Assembly (NCBI RefSeq): GCF_025118155.1
Contig: NW_026251392.1
Location: forward strand, 868,001 to 932,000
Length of the DNA: 64,000 bases
Direction of reading: 5' to 3'
From: Cokeromyces recurvatus
Taxonomy: Eukaryota > Mucoromycota > Mucoromycetes > Mucorales > Mucoraceae
The notes beneath the pieces are model-generated. The model was not told the origin of the DNA, made no database searches, and saw only the letters and a program-made list of their open reading frames with translations. Positions within the stretch are counted from its first letter, which is position 1. Every line of letters starts with the position of its first letter. Below are positions 1 through 11,146 of the stretch, piece by piece. Made by a program: the position numbers and the translations under genes.

Positions 1-1643
1 TTGTGATATCCATTAAATCACCAGGTACTAATTCAACTGAACTCATATTTCGCCCTATATATATATATATTTTATAATAAATAAATTGATTAATTCAGGT
101 TTTATTATGGCCTTTTATATGTGTATTCTACTTTACATGATCCACTACGAAATACTCTTACAGAACATTCAAAAAATGACATTTCCTTCATTTTCTTCAT
201 CGTCTTTTATAACCCCCCAAAAAAAATAAATAAATAAGTTACTTATCCTCTTGTATGTATAACTTATTATATTCACCTGTTTTGTTTCAATTAAAGTTGA
301 AATTATACTAAATGCACTGATGATGAAGATACAAAAAGCATAATAATAATAGTCATCCATACACCAAAGTAAAATACTACCGATTTGAAATACATAAAAC
401 GGATTTAACACTTCATCTGTAAGTAATTTCAATGTTGGCTTTTCTCGTATATTAATCAAATTAGGTCCAAAGACAGATAATCGAGCATGATATCTTTCAA
501 ATGTTAATCCTTGTTTAAAATGTTTTGTGCTATTCCATGTTTGATCCTTCCAAAATCTATGACATAAATAAATAAACACACACATGTAAAGTAAGAATGT
601 GAAAATCTACATGTAAACTTGATGTTATACCCAATAATTAAAAATTTATGTAATAAAGGATGAAATGCTAATCGAATGTATCTATATTCAACCATCATTA
701 ATTGATTTAAAGGCTCATCCATATCAAGTAACTTTCTAACTTGTTCTTCATCTAAATTAAACTGAAGTAAATCTTCTTTGATTTGATCATAAGAAAAGAC
801 GGATCCAATTGTTCCCTGATACCATTCACGAAGAGGTCTAATTATTTCTATTTCGTTATATTGACTCTATAAATAATAACAATAATAATAATAAACACAC
901 ACACACACACACACATCAATAATAGGACTTTTTTTTTCTTTTTTTTTTTTTTGCTGATGAATATTTACTTTAAAAACAAGCCATTCTGCCTCCTTTAACG
1001 GTACTCGAACACCAACCCAACTTATATACCATTTAGGAACCCATCGAGCAATCAGCCAAACAATCCCTAATGATAATAAAGAACATAATTGATATAGTAA
1101 TAAATGAACTCGATTGTATGTGTATCCCATAATATAAATTTCAACATCTTCATCCTCCAGTAACAAAAGCTGTTCATCATTGGTATCTTTAGCAATATTA
1201 TTTAAACCATGTATTCTAAATTCATTTATTCGAGTCCCTGTTAAACGAGGGATCATATCTTTTGCAGTATTTTCTTCTTCGTCTTCCTCATCGGATTCAC
1301 TTTGTTCTTCGTCACTCGTATTGAGTTCTATTTTATTTTTATCTACATCGTCATTGTCGTTGTCGTCGTCGTCGTCGTCGTCATCATCGTTGCCATCGGA
1401 ACTTTCACTATTCCTTCTACGTCTCCAAAGCCCCATTCTTTGGTTATTCATATGGTGATCACATGAGCCTCGATTGAGTGACGATGATTCAAGTGGATCG
1501 TCTCTTATGTTCACAGAAATAGGTGGTGTACTCATTAGAGGCGCAGTAGAATCTCTTCTAGAAGATGTGTGTTTAAGACTATTTACATCAACAGCAGAAG
1601 TGCCATAAACTGCACGAGTTCGAGTCGAAGAATGAGTCGACAT
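1..1643 (-). CDS. P5B-type ATPase (ATP13A/Ypk9 family), N-terminal part; 3' end beyond the window
   Basis: This is the amino-terminal portion of a P5B P-type ATPase, a family of vacuolar/lysosomal transporters (ATP13A2, Ypk9) linked to polyamine export. The start is the ATG at 1641-1643. A Ser-rich and strongly acidic N-terminal tail (Asp and Glu runs) is followed by a hydrophobic segment with the family pattern ISWVGVRVPLKEAEWLVFK. Downstream exons carry the RPLREWYQGTI and MVEYRYIRLAFHPL motifs, then WKDQTWN and FGPN. Five exons fit in phase: about 970-1643, 627-865, 278-557, 137-203 and 1-54. The last two encode the start of the actuator domain, ending at ELVPGDLMDIT, the P-type ATPase PGD motif. 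The P-domain DKTGT lies outside the window. The polyacidic tract is unusually long but low complexity. Family call is secure; substrate is inferred. Confidence 0.9.
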
Positions 1644-2008
1644 TTAATAATTTAATTCAAAATTAGTTTGACATAAACTAACAAAAAAAGAAAAAAATAA
1701 TAATAAATTATAATAGAAAAAAAATAATAAATAAAAAAAATAAAGCTGAAATTAGTATATTTTTTTTAAGAATGAATGATAAAGCTATATTCAAAAAAAA
1801 AAAAAAAAAAAAAAAAAATCTCCGCTAGAAAACGGCTGAATTATAGGGTTCTACCACCGAAAAGGGGTAGAAGGAGGAATTAAAGTCATTGTAGTTAGTT
1901 AAGAGTAGATTTTATTGGCTGAATATACTCTGTCTTCTTTACACATTTTATTTTTATTTATTTTTATTTTTATTTTATTTTATTTTTCTTTTTTTTTTTT
2001 CTTTTTTT

Positions 2009-3055
2009 TTAAGAATACCAATCCAAGAATAAAAGCACGAAGCTTGCACTAATCAAAAAGACTAATATAAATTTACGACTACTTTTATTTCTTTCTCTTG
2101 CTTTGATAAGTTGAAGATTGCCTTGTTCCACTTTTTCTGTTGTGGTAATAGCATCTGCATACAATTTGTCGGTTTGAATAGTTTGAGCAGCTAGATGGTT
2201 GGTTAACTGAGATTGAAGCGTAGAGATCTCCAACAAGGCCTTTTCTGCATTTTTCACTTGATTAAGGGTATTGTTTAAATTTTCCAACATGGCTGAGTTT
2301 TCTTTTTCTAATATTTGAAGCTGTTCTTGTGATAAGCCTTCTTCTTCAAATAGATTCTCTTGTCCTTGTCCTTGCTCTTGTTCATTATCAAGTCTCTGTC
2401 TATCTAATAATGGATGACTATCCCCAAATCTAGACTTTGATAATTGGTTTTCACTCTTTTCAAGTTCACGAGCAAGTCGAATTTCTTGTTGTTCCTTCTG
2501 TATCTTTGATACCTGTATTAATTTTTGATTCAAGTACCAGGTCATACTACTTCGATGAACACCAAGAATATCCTCTGTTGTTGACGGTGGTAGTAAGATA
2601 GAACTAAGGAAATGAGTGAAACGACTATGGACTGGCTCTTGGCTTTGTCTCATTTTTTCCGATTCCTCCAATTCTTTAACACGATCCATACAACGACGAA
2701 TAATAAGTTTTGCTTGAAAATCGATTTCGTCTCGTTCGTGATCAGTAAGATTATGAATGCGACCTGAAAAGAGGGCAAAGAGTGAATCATGATGATTCGC
2801 ATCGGAGGCTTTAACCATTTCAACTGTAGTCGGTCGTGAACGAGAAGGTCGATTACTTGTAGTTAAATAAGCGGGTCGAATAGTAATGAGGAAACGCTTT
2901 AGACTGTCAATATGTTGATATATGCGATAAGCTTCTTTTGTAAAAAGGTCATATGTGTCTTCATCATTTCGTTGTCTTTTAGTCGGTGATTTACGAGATG
3001 TAGTAATTGCTTTTTTCTCAACTAATTGACGAAATTCAATGGTTAAATTAGGCAT
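2009..3055 (-). CDS. Syntaxin-18/Ufe1-type ER t-SNARE
   Basis: A single-exon protein of 348 residues. It has an N-terminal region (roughly residues 1-110) rich in helices that matches the syntaxin-18 N-terminal domain, a linker, a long heptad coiled coil (about 230-320) and one C-terminal membrane anchor (FILVFLISASFVLLFLDW) followed by only two residues. This tail-anchored layout is that of Ufe1/syntaxin-18, the ER-resident SNARE acting in retrograde Golgi-to-ER fusion. A short Gln/Glu-rich insertion (EQEQGQGQE) lies just before the SNARE motif. The start is the ATG at 3053-3055, just downstream of a roughly 45-nt A/T run. It is divergent from the CDK10 gene, so the two share the 220-nt interval. 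SNARE identity is strong; assignment to the syntaxin-18 branch rests on N-terminal similarity and length. Confidence 0.8.
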   Translation of the reverse strand: MPNLTIEFRQLVEKKAITTSRKSPTKRQRNDEDTYDLFTKEAYRIYQHIDSLKRFLITIRPAYLTTSNRPSRSRPTTVEMVKASDANHHDSLFALFSGRIHNLTDHERDEIDFQAKLIIRRCMDRVKELEESEKMRQSQEPVHSRFTHFLSSILLPPSTTEDILGVHRSSMTWYLNQKLIQVSKIQKEQQEIRLARELEKSENQLSKSRFGDSHPLLDRQRLDNEQEQGQGQENLFEEEGLSQEQLQILEKENSAMLENLNNTLNQVKNAEKALLEISTLQSQLTNHLAAQTIQTDKLYADAITTTEKVEQGNLQLIKARERNKSSRKFILVFLISASFVLLFLDWYS

Positions 3056-3062
3056 CTTTTGC

Positions 3063-3124
<62 letters not shown>

Positions 3125-3278
3125 TAATTTTATATTTTTGGGAGCTCAATTTTCAACAATTGCTTTTACACGTCACAATCATGTATTATCTTTTGATTCA
3201 AAATTGACTCAAAGATAAATCGACAATCTATTGTCCGTTTTTTTTTTCTTTTTTTTTTTTTTTTTTTTTTTTAAATCA

Positions 3279-4818
3279 ATGACAGAATCACCAAAAATAA
3301 ACAAAAACATTCATTTTACAACAGTAAAAGGAACTCGCATTGATTGTAAAGAAGGATCGTTTTATGGTAATTGTAGAGATGTTGAAGATTTCGAAAAGTT
3401 AAATCGTGTAGGAGAAGGCACTTATGGTGTAGTCTAGTAAGTTTATCTATTTTCATATAGTCAATTCATTAATATATACATGTATGTATGTATAAAGTCG
3501 TGTTAAGGATACAAAAACAAAGCAAATTGTAGCATTGAAAAAGATAAGAATGGAACGTGAAACAGACGGTATGCCAATATCGAGTCTAAGAGAGATTAGT
3601 ATTTTAAAACGTATGAAACATCAAAACATCGTTAATGTGATCGATGTAGCGGTTGGACCACGTTTAGAATCTATTTTCTTGGTTATGGAATATTGTGAGC
3701 AAGTAAGATAAAAATAATTATATATACATGTATATATATTATACACAATGAGTTGATCATCTCTCTCTTTTTTTTTTTTATTAGGATCTGGGTAGTTTAC
3801 TTGACACAGTATCAACACCTTATACTCCTTCTGAAAGTAAATGAAAAGAAAGAAAGAAAGAACAATGTGTATTATATTAACAAAAATTATGATAGTTAAA
3901 TGTTTAATGTTGCAATTACTTCGAGGATTAGAGTATTGTCATAGTCATTCCATCATTCATAGAGATTTAAAAATGTCGAATTTATTATTGACTTCAACAG
4001 GCTTATTAAAAATAGGTATTCAAATGAAGAATATACTTGTATGTTGAATGTTGCTAATTGCATTATAAAAAAAAAAGCTGATTTTGGATTAGCTAGAACA
4101 TTAAGTTTACCAGGAAAAACAATGACACCCAATGTAGTGACTTTATGGTATAGAGCACCTGAAGTATTATTTGGCGATATCAACTATACAACAGCTATTG
4201 ATTTATGGTCAGCAGGATGTATCATGGGAGAATTAATGCAACATAAACCATTATTACCAGGAAATACAGAACAGGCACAATTAGATTTGATTGTCAAATT
4301 ACTAGGCTCTCCTAATGATACCATTTGGCCTGGATTCAGTAAATTACCTGGCATAAAACTACTTGAATTACCAAAACAAAGGTATTAATATATATATATA
4401 TATATATATATGCTTCTTGTTTTGTTTTTCCAGAAAGATAGATATAATAACAATTTTATAATAGCTATAGCAATTTAAAAGAAGTGTTTCCAAGATATAG
4501 CGAACAAACATTAAACTTAATAGCTGGTTTGCTTACATATAATCCAAAATCAAGATTGACTGTTAAACAAGCTTTAAATCATCCTTATTTTCAAGAAGCT
4601 CCTCGAGCACAAGATCCATCACTTTTGCCCACATATCCTGAAGTTCGTAATCAATTAGCAGAAAAAGAAAAGAGGCAAGTGATAGATGAATCCATTTTAT
4701 ATAATAAGAGTCATTAATAGTTTAATATTATAGAAGACAAGCTCATGAACAAGAAAGAAAGAGAAGAATAGCAATGAAAGAAGCTAATGAAGGATCGTAT
4801 AACAAGAGAAGAAAATAG
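3279..4818 (+). CDS. CDK10-like cyclin-dependent kinase (PISSLRE type)
   Basis: Seven exons (3279-3436, 3498-~3710, 3786-3836, 3896-4015, 4078-4381, 4465-4674, 4734-4818) encode a complete CDK. The glycine loop is GEGTYGVVY, the VAIK lysine lies in IVALKKIRM, the C-helix has PISSLREI (the CDK10 signature, unlike PITSLRE of CDK11), the catalytic loop is HRDLKMSN and the Mg motif is DFGLAR. The activation loop is [14 protein letters not shown], and [10 protein letters not shown] follows as in CDK10. CDK10 partners cyclin M in animals; the fungal partner is unknown. The last intron (4675-4733) begins GCAAGT, not GT: only this donor joins the kinase to an open, basic C-terminal tail ending NKRRK. 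Using the nearby GT at 4679 would put the next exon out of frame. Confidence 0.9.
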
Positions 4819-5109
4819 CCATTTTTCTTATAAATGTAAAATAAATAGATTTCAACGAACTAAATAGGCTTTCTGAATTTTAATTGGTTTTTCTCTTTTT
4901 TTTTTATGAAGGGGGGGAGGTGGTCGTTGCTACTCTGAAAGTATTGTCACTAAAAAAGAAACTACGATAAATGATGACATTTTTCCTTTTTCTTTTGTTT
5001 ATTTTCATTGTATACGTATTATATTTATATATTCCCCCTTTTACTTTTTTACCCCTACTACTCTCTCAACTTTCTTCTTCTTCTTTTATTTAATATATAG
5101 ACAAGGTTT

Positions 5110-6345
5110 ATGTCAGGTTATTGTAGTAGCAAATTTATGTGCCAACGTCTATTTAGATCGCTTTTTACAAACACTATTAAACCGAACGTCTATCGACGGA
5201 AACTATCCAGTTCCATTTTAGATCAAACTAAAAAGTCATCCCTACAACAGCCATTGACGCCTTCACTCTATGAATATAATAAGCTTATAAGAGAGTATGC
5301 AAAGACATTTAAAAAACGAGAAAAGGGACAATTAGAGGCAATAAGTTTACTTGAAGAAATGAAAGAAAAGGGAGTTCAACCCAATAGTCAAACTTATCTT
5401 CAGTTAATCATGGGTCTCTCTAGACAACGTCATCGATCCCATCAACAAGATGCACGTTTAGAACGGTGGTTTAATGAATTCTTTGCACTTGAAATTAAAA
5501 ATAGACATCGACCTTTATTTAAAATCAAAAAGGCCTTTCATACCATGTCCTTCAGGGGGCATCCAAACATGAAGGCGTTTTTTTTAAAATTTTATAATTG
5601 GGCTGGGGATGATGTTGATGTTCATTGTTGGCATTATGGTATTGCAGGGTGTTTGAATGCCAAAAAACTCGCTGATGCAGAGGAGTTATTACACTTGTCA
5701 AGAGAAAAAAAAAAGGCAGATATTCATAGTTATCAAATTCTGATTGAATCCTATTTGCACTTTCGAGATATAAAATCAGCAAGTCGAATCTTTTCACTCA
5801 TCTTGGAAGACAAGTTAGAAGCTACTTATTATATTTATGCAAAGTTTATCGAATTTTATACGACAGAGCCTGCCAGTCCAGATATCTTTAACACGTTAAA
5901 TCGATTATGGCAAGCGTTATTGATAACAATACCATCTACAGATTGGATACCCAATGATACAATTGAATTGTTGATTTCCTATTATCAAAGACATGGACAA
6001 TTAGCATTTGCTGAACAACTTTTTTTAGATGTTAAATCTAGGCAGCAAAGATTAAATTCAAGTTGCTTGATAGAGATGAGTAGAGTCATTATTGGATTTG
6101 CAGATAAAAAACAATTACGTTCAGCTTTATCATTATGTTATGACATGTTAGGGGAAGGCTATAGATTAAGTCATTCAGCCATTTATAGAACGATTAGTGC
6201 ATGTATAAAAGTCAATGATCAGGACGCTGTTAAACAATTACTAAATATTATGGAAGAACATCAAGATCCAAACGCAAAAATAGCTCAAATGTATTATAAT
6301 GGATTATTGGCTAAAAATGAAAGTCAAAAAATAGAATACAAGTAG
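5110..6345 (+). CDS. Pentatricopeptide repeat protein, probably mitochondrial
   Basis: A single-exon protein of 411 residues. The N-terminus is rich in Arg, Lys and Ser with no acidic residue in the first 35 (RLFRSLFTNTIKPNVYRRKLSSS), as expected for a mitochondrial presequence. The body is a row of helix pairs of about 35 residues. The clearest PPR units are YNKLIREYAKTFKKREKG..AISLLEEMKEKGVQPNSQTY, HYGIAGCLNAKKLADAEELLHLSREKKKADIHSY and YRTISACIKVNDQDAVKQLLNIMEE. PPR proteins of this size in fungi bind organellar transcripts and support RNA stability or translation. No SMR, DYW or other catalytic domain follows. It lies about 290 nt downstream of CDK10 on the same strand. The RNA target cannot be read from the sequence. 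Confidence 0.8.
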   Translation: MSGYCSSKFMCQRLFRSLFTNTIKPNVYRRKLSSSILDQTKKSSLQQPLTPSLYEYNKLIREYAKTFKKREKGQLEAISLLEEMKEKGVQPNSQTYLQLIMGLSRQRHRSHQQDARLERWFNEFFALEIKNRHRPLFKIKKAFHTMSFRGHPNMKAFFLKFYNWAGDDVDVHCWHYGIAGCLNAKKLADAEELLHLSREKKKADIHSYQILIESYLHFRDIKSASRIFSLILEDKLEATYYIYAKFIEFYTTEPASPDIFNTLNRLWQALLITIPSTDWIPNDTIELLISYYQRHGQLAFAEQLFLDVKSRQQRLNSSCLIEMSRVIIGFADKKQLRSALSLCYDMLGEGYRLSHSAIYRTISACIKVNDQDAVKQLLNIMEEHQDPNAKIAQMYYNGLLAKNESQKIEYK

Positions 6346-7086
6346 TAACATTTGTATATAATAGATAAATAAATTCATACCCTCTTTTTTTTTTTCTTTT
6401 TTCGTTTTTTTTTCCTTATAAAATATTGATAAATAGCTAGATGAACTTGGTCTTTTTTATTTTACTAGGTGTACATGTTAAATTCGTTAGTATAAAAATT
6501 AAGGTATTTTATTTCTTCTGTACTTGAAATTTATTATTTATGAATAAGGAGGAAAAAAAAAAAAAAAAAAAAAAAAAGAACAAACTATTTTTTTTCTTTA
6601 TTTCTAAAAATATAAAACAAAAATAACACTACTTTCCAGGTAAAAAGCAAAAAAACGAAAAAAAAGTGAAATGTGCCCAAGTATTTCCTTTTTCAAAAGA
6701 TTTTTTTTTTTTTTAGCTGTCAACCCATAATTCTTTCATAGATTTTGAGAAACAATAAAACAATTTTGTCATTCAATCAATTAAATAGCCGCCAAGTCGT
6801 TTTTTTTTTTTTTTTTTTTATAATTTATAAAAATTTCTTTTTTCTTTTATATTATTATTTTTTTTTTTTTTTTAGACAAGAGAAAAAAAAAAAAGATATA
6901 TACCCTTTCTTATATATACATATTACATATATTATACATATATATATGTATGTATGTATTGTATGTATGTATGTATGTATGTATGTATATTCGCATACAT
7001 AGATTTATATATATAAATATATTTATTTATTTTATTTATTTATTTATTTATTTAGTTATTAAACCGCAATAGATTATAGTTTTTTT

Positions 7087-9876
7087 ATGTCACTAAAAGA
7101 AAAGCTAGATCAAGTAAACAAGTCATTATATAAATTCTGGGATACTAGAATTCATTTTCTTGAACTTCATTATCTCTATATTTTACTGTTAATATTCATT
7201 TCTTCTGGTTTATATTATTGTCTACCAGGCACAAATTGGTCTTATATCGATGCCTTATTCATGGCTACAACGGGTGCAACTGATACAGGTTTGAATACAA
7301 TCCCAATGTCAGAAATGAAAACCTACCATATGATCATACTCTATATCAGCTCCTTCTTAGGTTGTCATGTCACCGTTTCCTTTGTTGTAGTCATGGTTCG
7401 AAGATATTATTTTTCAAAACGGTTTGAAGAAGTCTTGAAATATAATCAAAAGAGGAAGGAAGAGTATAGAAGACTCAAGTTAGCAAGAGAGATGCAGGCC
7501 GCTGAGGAAGAACGACAACAACGCATATTATCCGATACCAGCAGTAGTACAACACTCAAATCAACTCAAAGATCACATCATCATCATCATAAAGCGACGA
7601 GTCTTATCTCAGGTCCAATTCGACGTCGTATGTCTCTTATCTCTATTCATTCTACTCCCCCTTCTCAAAATACAAAGAGACTTTCGTTATTTATTCCAAG
7701 TAAATTCAGAAGAGGTTCATTAGACACAAGGCAACCTGAACCTATGCATCATCCTAACTTTAACTCGGATAACGAAGAACAAGATGGTAATCATGATTTT
7801 ACTGTTGTTCAAATTGATAATTTGAATCAAGAGAACGATAGAAATAGAAATAATAATAGTAATAGCAGTCAAATAGAAGATAACATCAGTAATGATTTTG
7901 AACTCGAAGTTAGTTCTACTACACATCCTTATGATATGTCTGTTTCAAGTGCACAAAACAATAATTCAACCGAAAATTATGTAACACCGTCATTATATGA
8001 CTCTTATCCATCTTCTTCTTCTATAAACAATCATCATCATCAACAACAACAACAAGATGATGGTACTATTGTGATTGTAGAAAGTCCAAAAGAAAGTCTA
8101 CATCAAAGTAATAATAATCAGCAAATTACTTTTAGTGAAGATACAAATGTTCTTCGAGAACGAGAACGTCGCAGGTTTTTACAAAATCGACAAGAGGAAT
8201 TAGAATTGCAGGGACTTCATCGTACGAACTCAGAATATGAAATCATGAGTCAGCCAAGTGCAAAATCTCAGTTGACTAGAAATGAACGTTATCGTATCGG
8301 TGGTACTGAATATCGTGCACTTGATATGCTTGCTCGTCTTGTCCCCATGTACTATTTGGGATTTATTATCATCTTTGGTTTCCTTTTCCGTATTTATGTA
8401 GCTTCCTCAAGTTATGCTAGAGAGGTGCTTGATACGTCCAATGCAAATACTGGGCCTGTCAACTATTGGTTCTTTTCGTTCTTTATTAGCTTATCTGCCT
8501 TTACCAATTTGGGGCTAAATCATTTAGACGATAGTATGTCCCCCTTTCAGAATGCACCAGCGCCTCTTATATTGTGTATCATTTTAATTTTAGTGGGTAA
8601 TACCGCATTTGCTATTCTCTTGAGATTCATCATTTGGGTTTGCTATATCTTGACCCCAGAACATAAAGTGATGAGACGCGAGACGTTCCGATACCTCTTA
8701 GATCATCCCCGTCGATGCTACACGACTCTTTTCCCTGCTACACAGACATGGTGGTTGTTGATTGTTCTAGTCGCTATCACACTTGTAGAATTGATTTGCT
8801 TTCTTGCTTTAAATTATTGGTTACCTGTCTTGGAAGGTATTAGTTGGGGATCACGATTTTTAGATGGTTTATTTCAATCAGTTGCGACGCGTAATGGTAT
8901 GTTCTATTTAGTTGTTGTTGTTGTTTTTATTATTATTAGAAAAGATAAAAAAAAACATGATACTAATTTTATTTATTTTATTTTTTTTTCTAGCTGGATT
9001 TTCTGTAGTTAATCTTGCTGATTTGAATCCTGGTGCTCAACTTGTTTATATTGTTGCAATGTATATCAGTGTTTATCCTGTAGCTATTTCTATGAGAAAT
9101 AGTAATATCTATCAAGTACGTTTAGAAAAAAAAAATTAAAAGAAGAGGAAAAGAAAAGAAAGTCGAATTCTAATTTTTATGCCTTATATATAATAGGAAC
9201 GAGCATTAGGTATTTTTAAAGGAGAAGATGATGAATCAGTAAAGTTTTCTGAAGAAGAGCTAGCAGAAGCTCCCTTTATAAAATTAAAAAGACATTCAAC
9301 CATGACAAGTATTGCTCAAGGTACTAAAAGGTTAATTAAGGGACCTGATTTTTTGTTATTACACAAATCCAGCGACAATTGACAAGTGATATCTGTTGGG
9401 TTATCACGGGTGTTTTTTTGATTTGCGTAATTGAAGCAGAATCAATCATGTCGCCCTCACCTGTGACAATCGCAACTGTTATTTATGAATGTGTTTCAGC
9501 TTTTGGTAATGTGGGAGCGTCTACTGGTTATCCGAATACTGCTACCTCACAAGTAGCTCAATATCACGTCTTGAGTAAGCTAGTCATTATTTTACTTATG
9601 TATAGAGGAAGGCATCGAGGTATAGATTATGATTATGATTATGATTATTATATATTCATGGTATATGTGTATATAGGTTTGCCTGCTTCTATTGATAGAT
9701 CTATTTTGTTGCCTTCTGATGAACTTGTTCAAAAAGAAAAGGAAGATGAAGAAAGAAGAAGAAATGCTTCTGTTTCATTACAAGTTGTCAATGCTAGTGG
9801 TACAAGTAGTGGATTTCAACATCATCATCATGGCACATCTGATAATGTCATCTACACTAGATCTTGTACATTATAA
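7087..9876 (+). CDS. TRK-type high-affinity potassium transporter, with a 1-nt frame break
   Basis: This is a fungal TRK K+ transporter of the plasma membrane. All four pore-loop repeats are visible: MATTGATDTGLNTI, LSAFTNLGLNHLDD, FQSVATRNAGFSVV (after splicing) and YECVSAFGNVGASTGYP. A long hydrophilic loop rich in Asn, Ser, Gln and His separates the first and second membrane pairs, as usual in fungal TRKs. Exons read 7087-8896, 8994-9115, a segment from 9197, then a block to 9619, and 9677-9876. The segment from 9197 stays open to 9380 but then changes frame relative to the RQLTSDICWVITG block. One extra T in the run at 9349-9354 would make the whole segment continuous with no intron, so I suspect a homopolymer error or a real frameshift. 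Alternatives are an intron from the GT at 9239 or a poor GC donor at 9314. Confidence 0.88.
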
Positions 9877-9928
9877 TATATAGACCTTTTTATACCCCTC
9901 CTTTTTTTTTGTTTGTTTATTTGTTTGT

Positions 9929-10594
9929 TTATTTATTACTTTTATTTACGAGTTGTTCTGCATTTATTTGAAACCTACTACACACTCCCTCAAATATACG
10001 CCAATAATCCCAATAACCATATAAGCTTGCTAGTTGATAAACATGACCTGCTATTTTAATAAGTTGTTCCTCCGATTGTGGCCAACGTTGGCATATTTCT
10101 ACCATCTCTACTGGTTTTATACAACGTTCTAATGTAGGCAGTAATAAATTATGATTAGTAGAAGTATAACTTCGATTCGTAGTAGTAGTAGTATTAATGA
10201 CATGCTCTATAATTTGTAAAGTGAAAACGGTTGGCTCTTCTGTACTAGACAAGATGCCGAACAATTCGTGATCTAAAGGGATGACACCGTGAATAGTGTT
10301 TCCGTTTTGAGCGGATGATTGTTTGAATGTCTCTGACAAAATTCGAATAGTTTCTTTTTCAAACTGTTTTGATTGTGGAGCTAACTGCAATATATGATTT
10401 TCTAATGTTGGGTATAAATGAGGTAATGTTTGAATAAAACCTGATAAACTAAGCATAGTTTGGCTGAAGGGCCATCGAGGTTTAATTCTTTCTTCATCTT
10501 CATCCTCTTCATCTGTTACAAGTGTACGAATGGATCTTTTGATGATGAAAGGCAGATTAAGATATCCAAGTTGTATTGTTAATAAAATACTCAT
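9929..10594 (-). CDS. Uncharacterised protein of 221 residues
   Basis: A single open frame starting at the ATG at 10592-10594. I do not recognise the family. The protein has a short acidic stretch (DEEDEDEERIKPRWPF) near residue 30 and then a largely helical body with regularly spaced Leu and Ile. A Thr-rich insert (VINTTTTTNRSYTSTN) sits in the middle, and conserved-looking aromatic residues (YGYWDYWRIFEGVC) near the end suggest a folded domain. There is no signal peptide, zinc ligand set or clear membrane segment. The gene ends only 53 nt from the TRK stop on the opposite strand, so the two are convergent with overlapping 3' ends likely. Function is unknown; coding status is supported by length and amino-acid composition only. 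Confidence 0.6.
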   Translation of the reverse strand: MSILLTIQLGYLNLPFIIKRSIRTLVTDEEDEDEERIKPRWPFSQTMLSLSGFIQTLPHLYPTLENHILQLAPQSKQFEKETIRILSETFKQSSAQNGNTIHGVIPLDHELFGILSSTEEPTVFTLQIIEHVINTTTTTNRSYTSTNHNLLLPTLERCIKPVEMVEICQRWPQSEEQLIKIAGHVYQLASLYGYWDYWRIFEGVCSRFQINAEQLVNKSNK

Positions 10595-10632
10595 AGTCGC
10601 TAGTCGGCCTCTAAACGAAAAGGGATTCTTTT

Positions 10633-10701
10633 TATTTTTTATTTTTTATTTTTTATTTTTTATTTTTTATTTTTTATTTTTTATTTTTTATTTTTTATTT
10701 T
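10633..10701. repeat. (ATTTTTT)n heptanucleotide tandem repeat
   Basis: About ten perfect copies of a 7-bp unit (six T and one A) in the divergent promoter interval between the unknown protein (-) and the PP1 inhibitor-2 gene (+), followed by a T run. The strict 7-bp period separates it from the ordinary homopolymers elsewhere in the window. Confidence 0.9.
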
Positions 10702-10900
10702 TTTTTTTTTGTAAATATGATTACGGTAATTCTATTGGCTGTCAATTACTACTACTACAATATTCAGTTTTTTCGTATGCTTGAACTTTAATAAAAGATC
10801 AGATACAAAAAAAAATCATTCCTGGGTTCATCTTTATAACTCTGACTTGAGCTAATTTTGATCTTCTAGGGTTTAAAGATGGTAAAAATAAAAATAAAAA

Positions 10901-10948
<48 letters not shown>

Positions 10949-11146
10949 AGTCTCAGTTTTACCCGAGAATACGGTAATCATTTAAATCAATAACCATAGT
11001 AATAGCCTCTGAAGTATTTGAATCGAATGAAAAAAAAAAAGGCGGAGTTTGTTAAAGTATTATTTGTTAATTTTTTTTTTCTGCAGGAATTTATTTAGTT
11101 CATCTCTTTTTCTCTTCTTTTTTATTTATTTTTATTTTTTTTATCA
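10702..11146. other. Divergent intergenic region with long A/T runs
   Basis: This stretch separates the divergent unknown gene and inhibitor-2 gene. It holds a T run of about 44 nt at 10902-10945 and pyrimidine-rich DNA just upstream of the inhibitor-2 ATG. I see no conserved coding pattern or RNA gene in it. Confidence 0.6.

Noticed and set aside
1180..1458. Plus-strand Ser-rich open frame
   Set aside because: It is the antisense of the acidic Asp/Glu tract of the P5B ATPase; the Ser run is a composition artefact.
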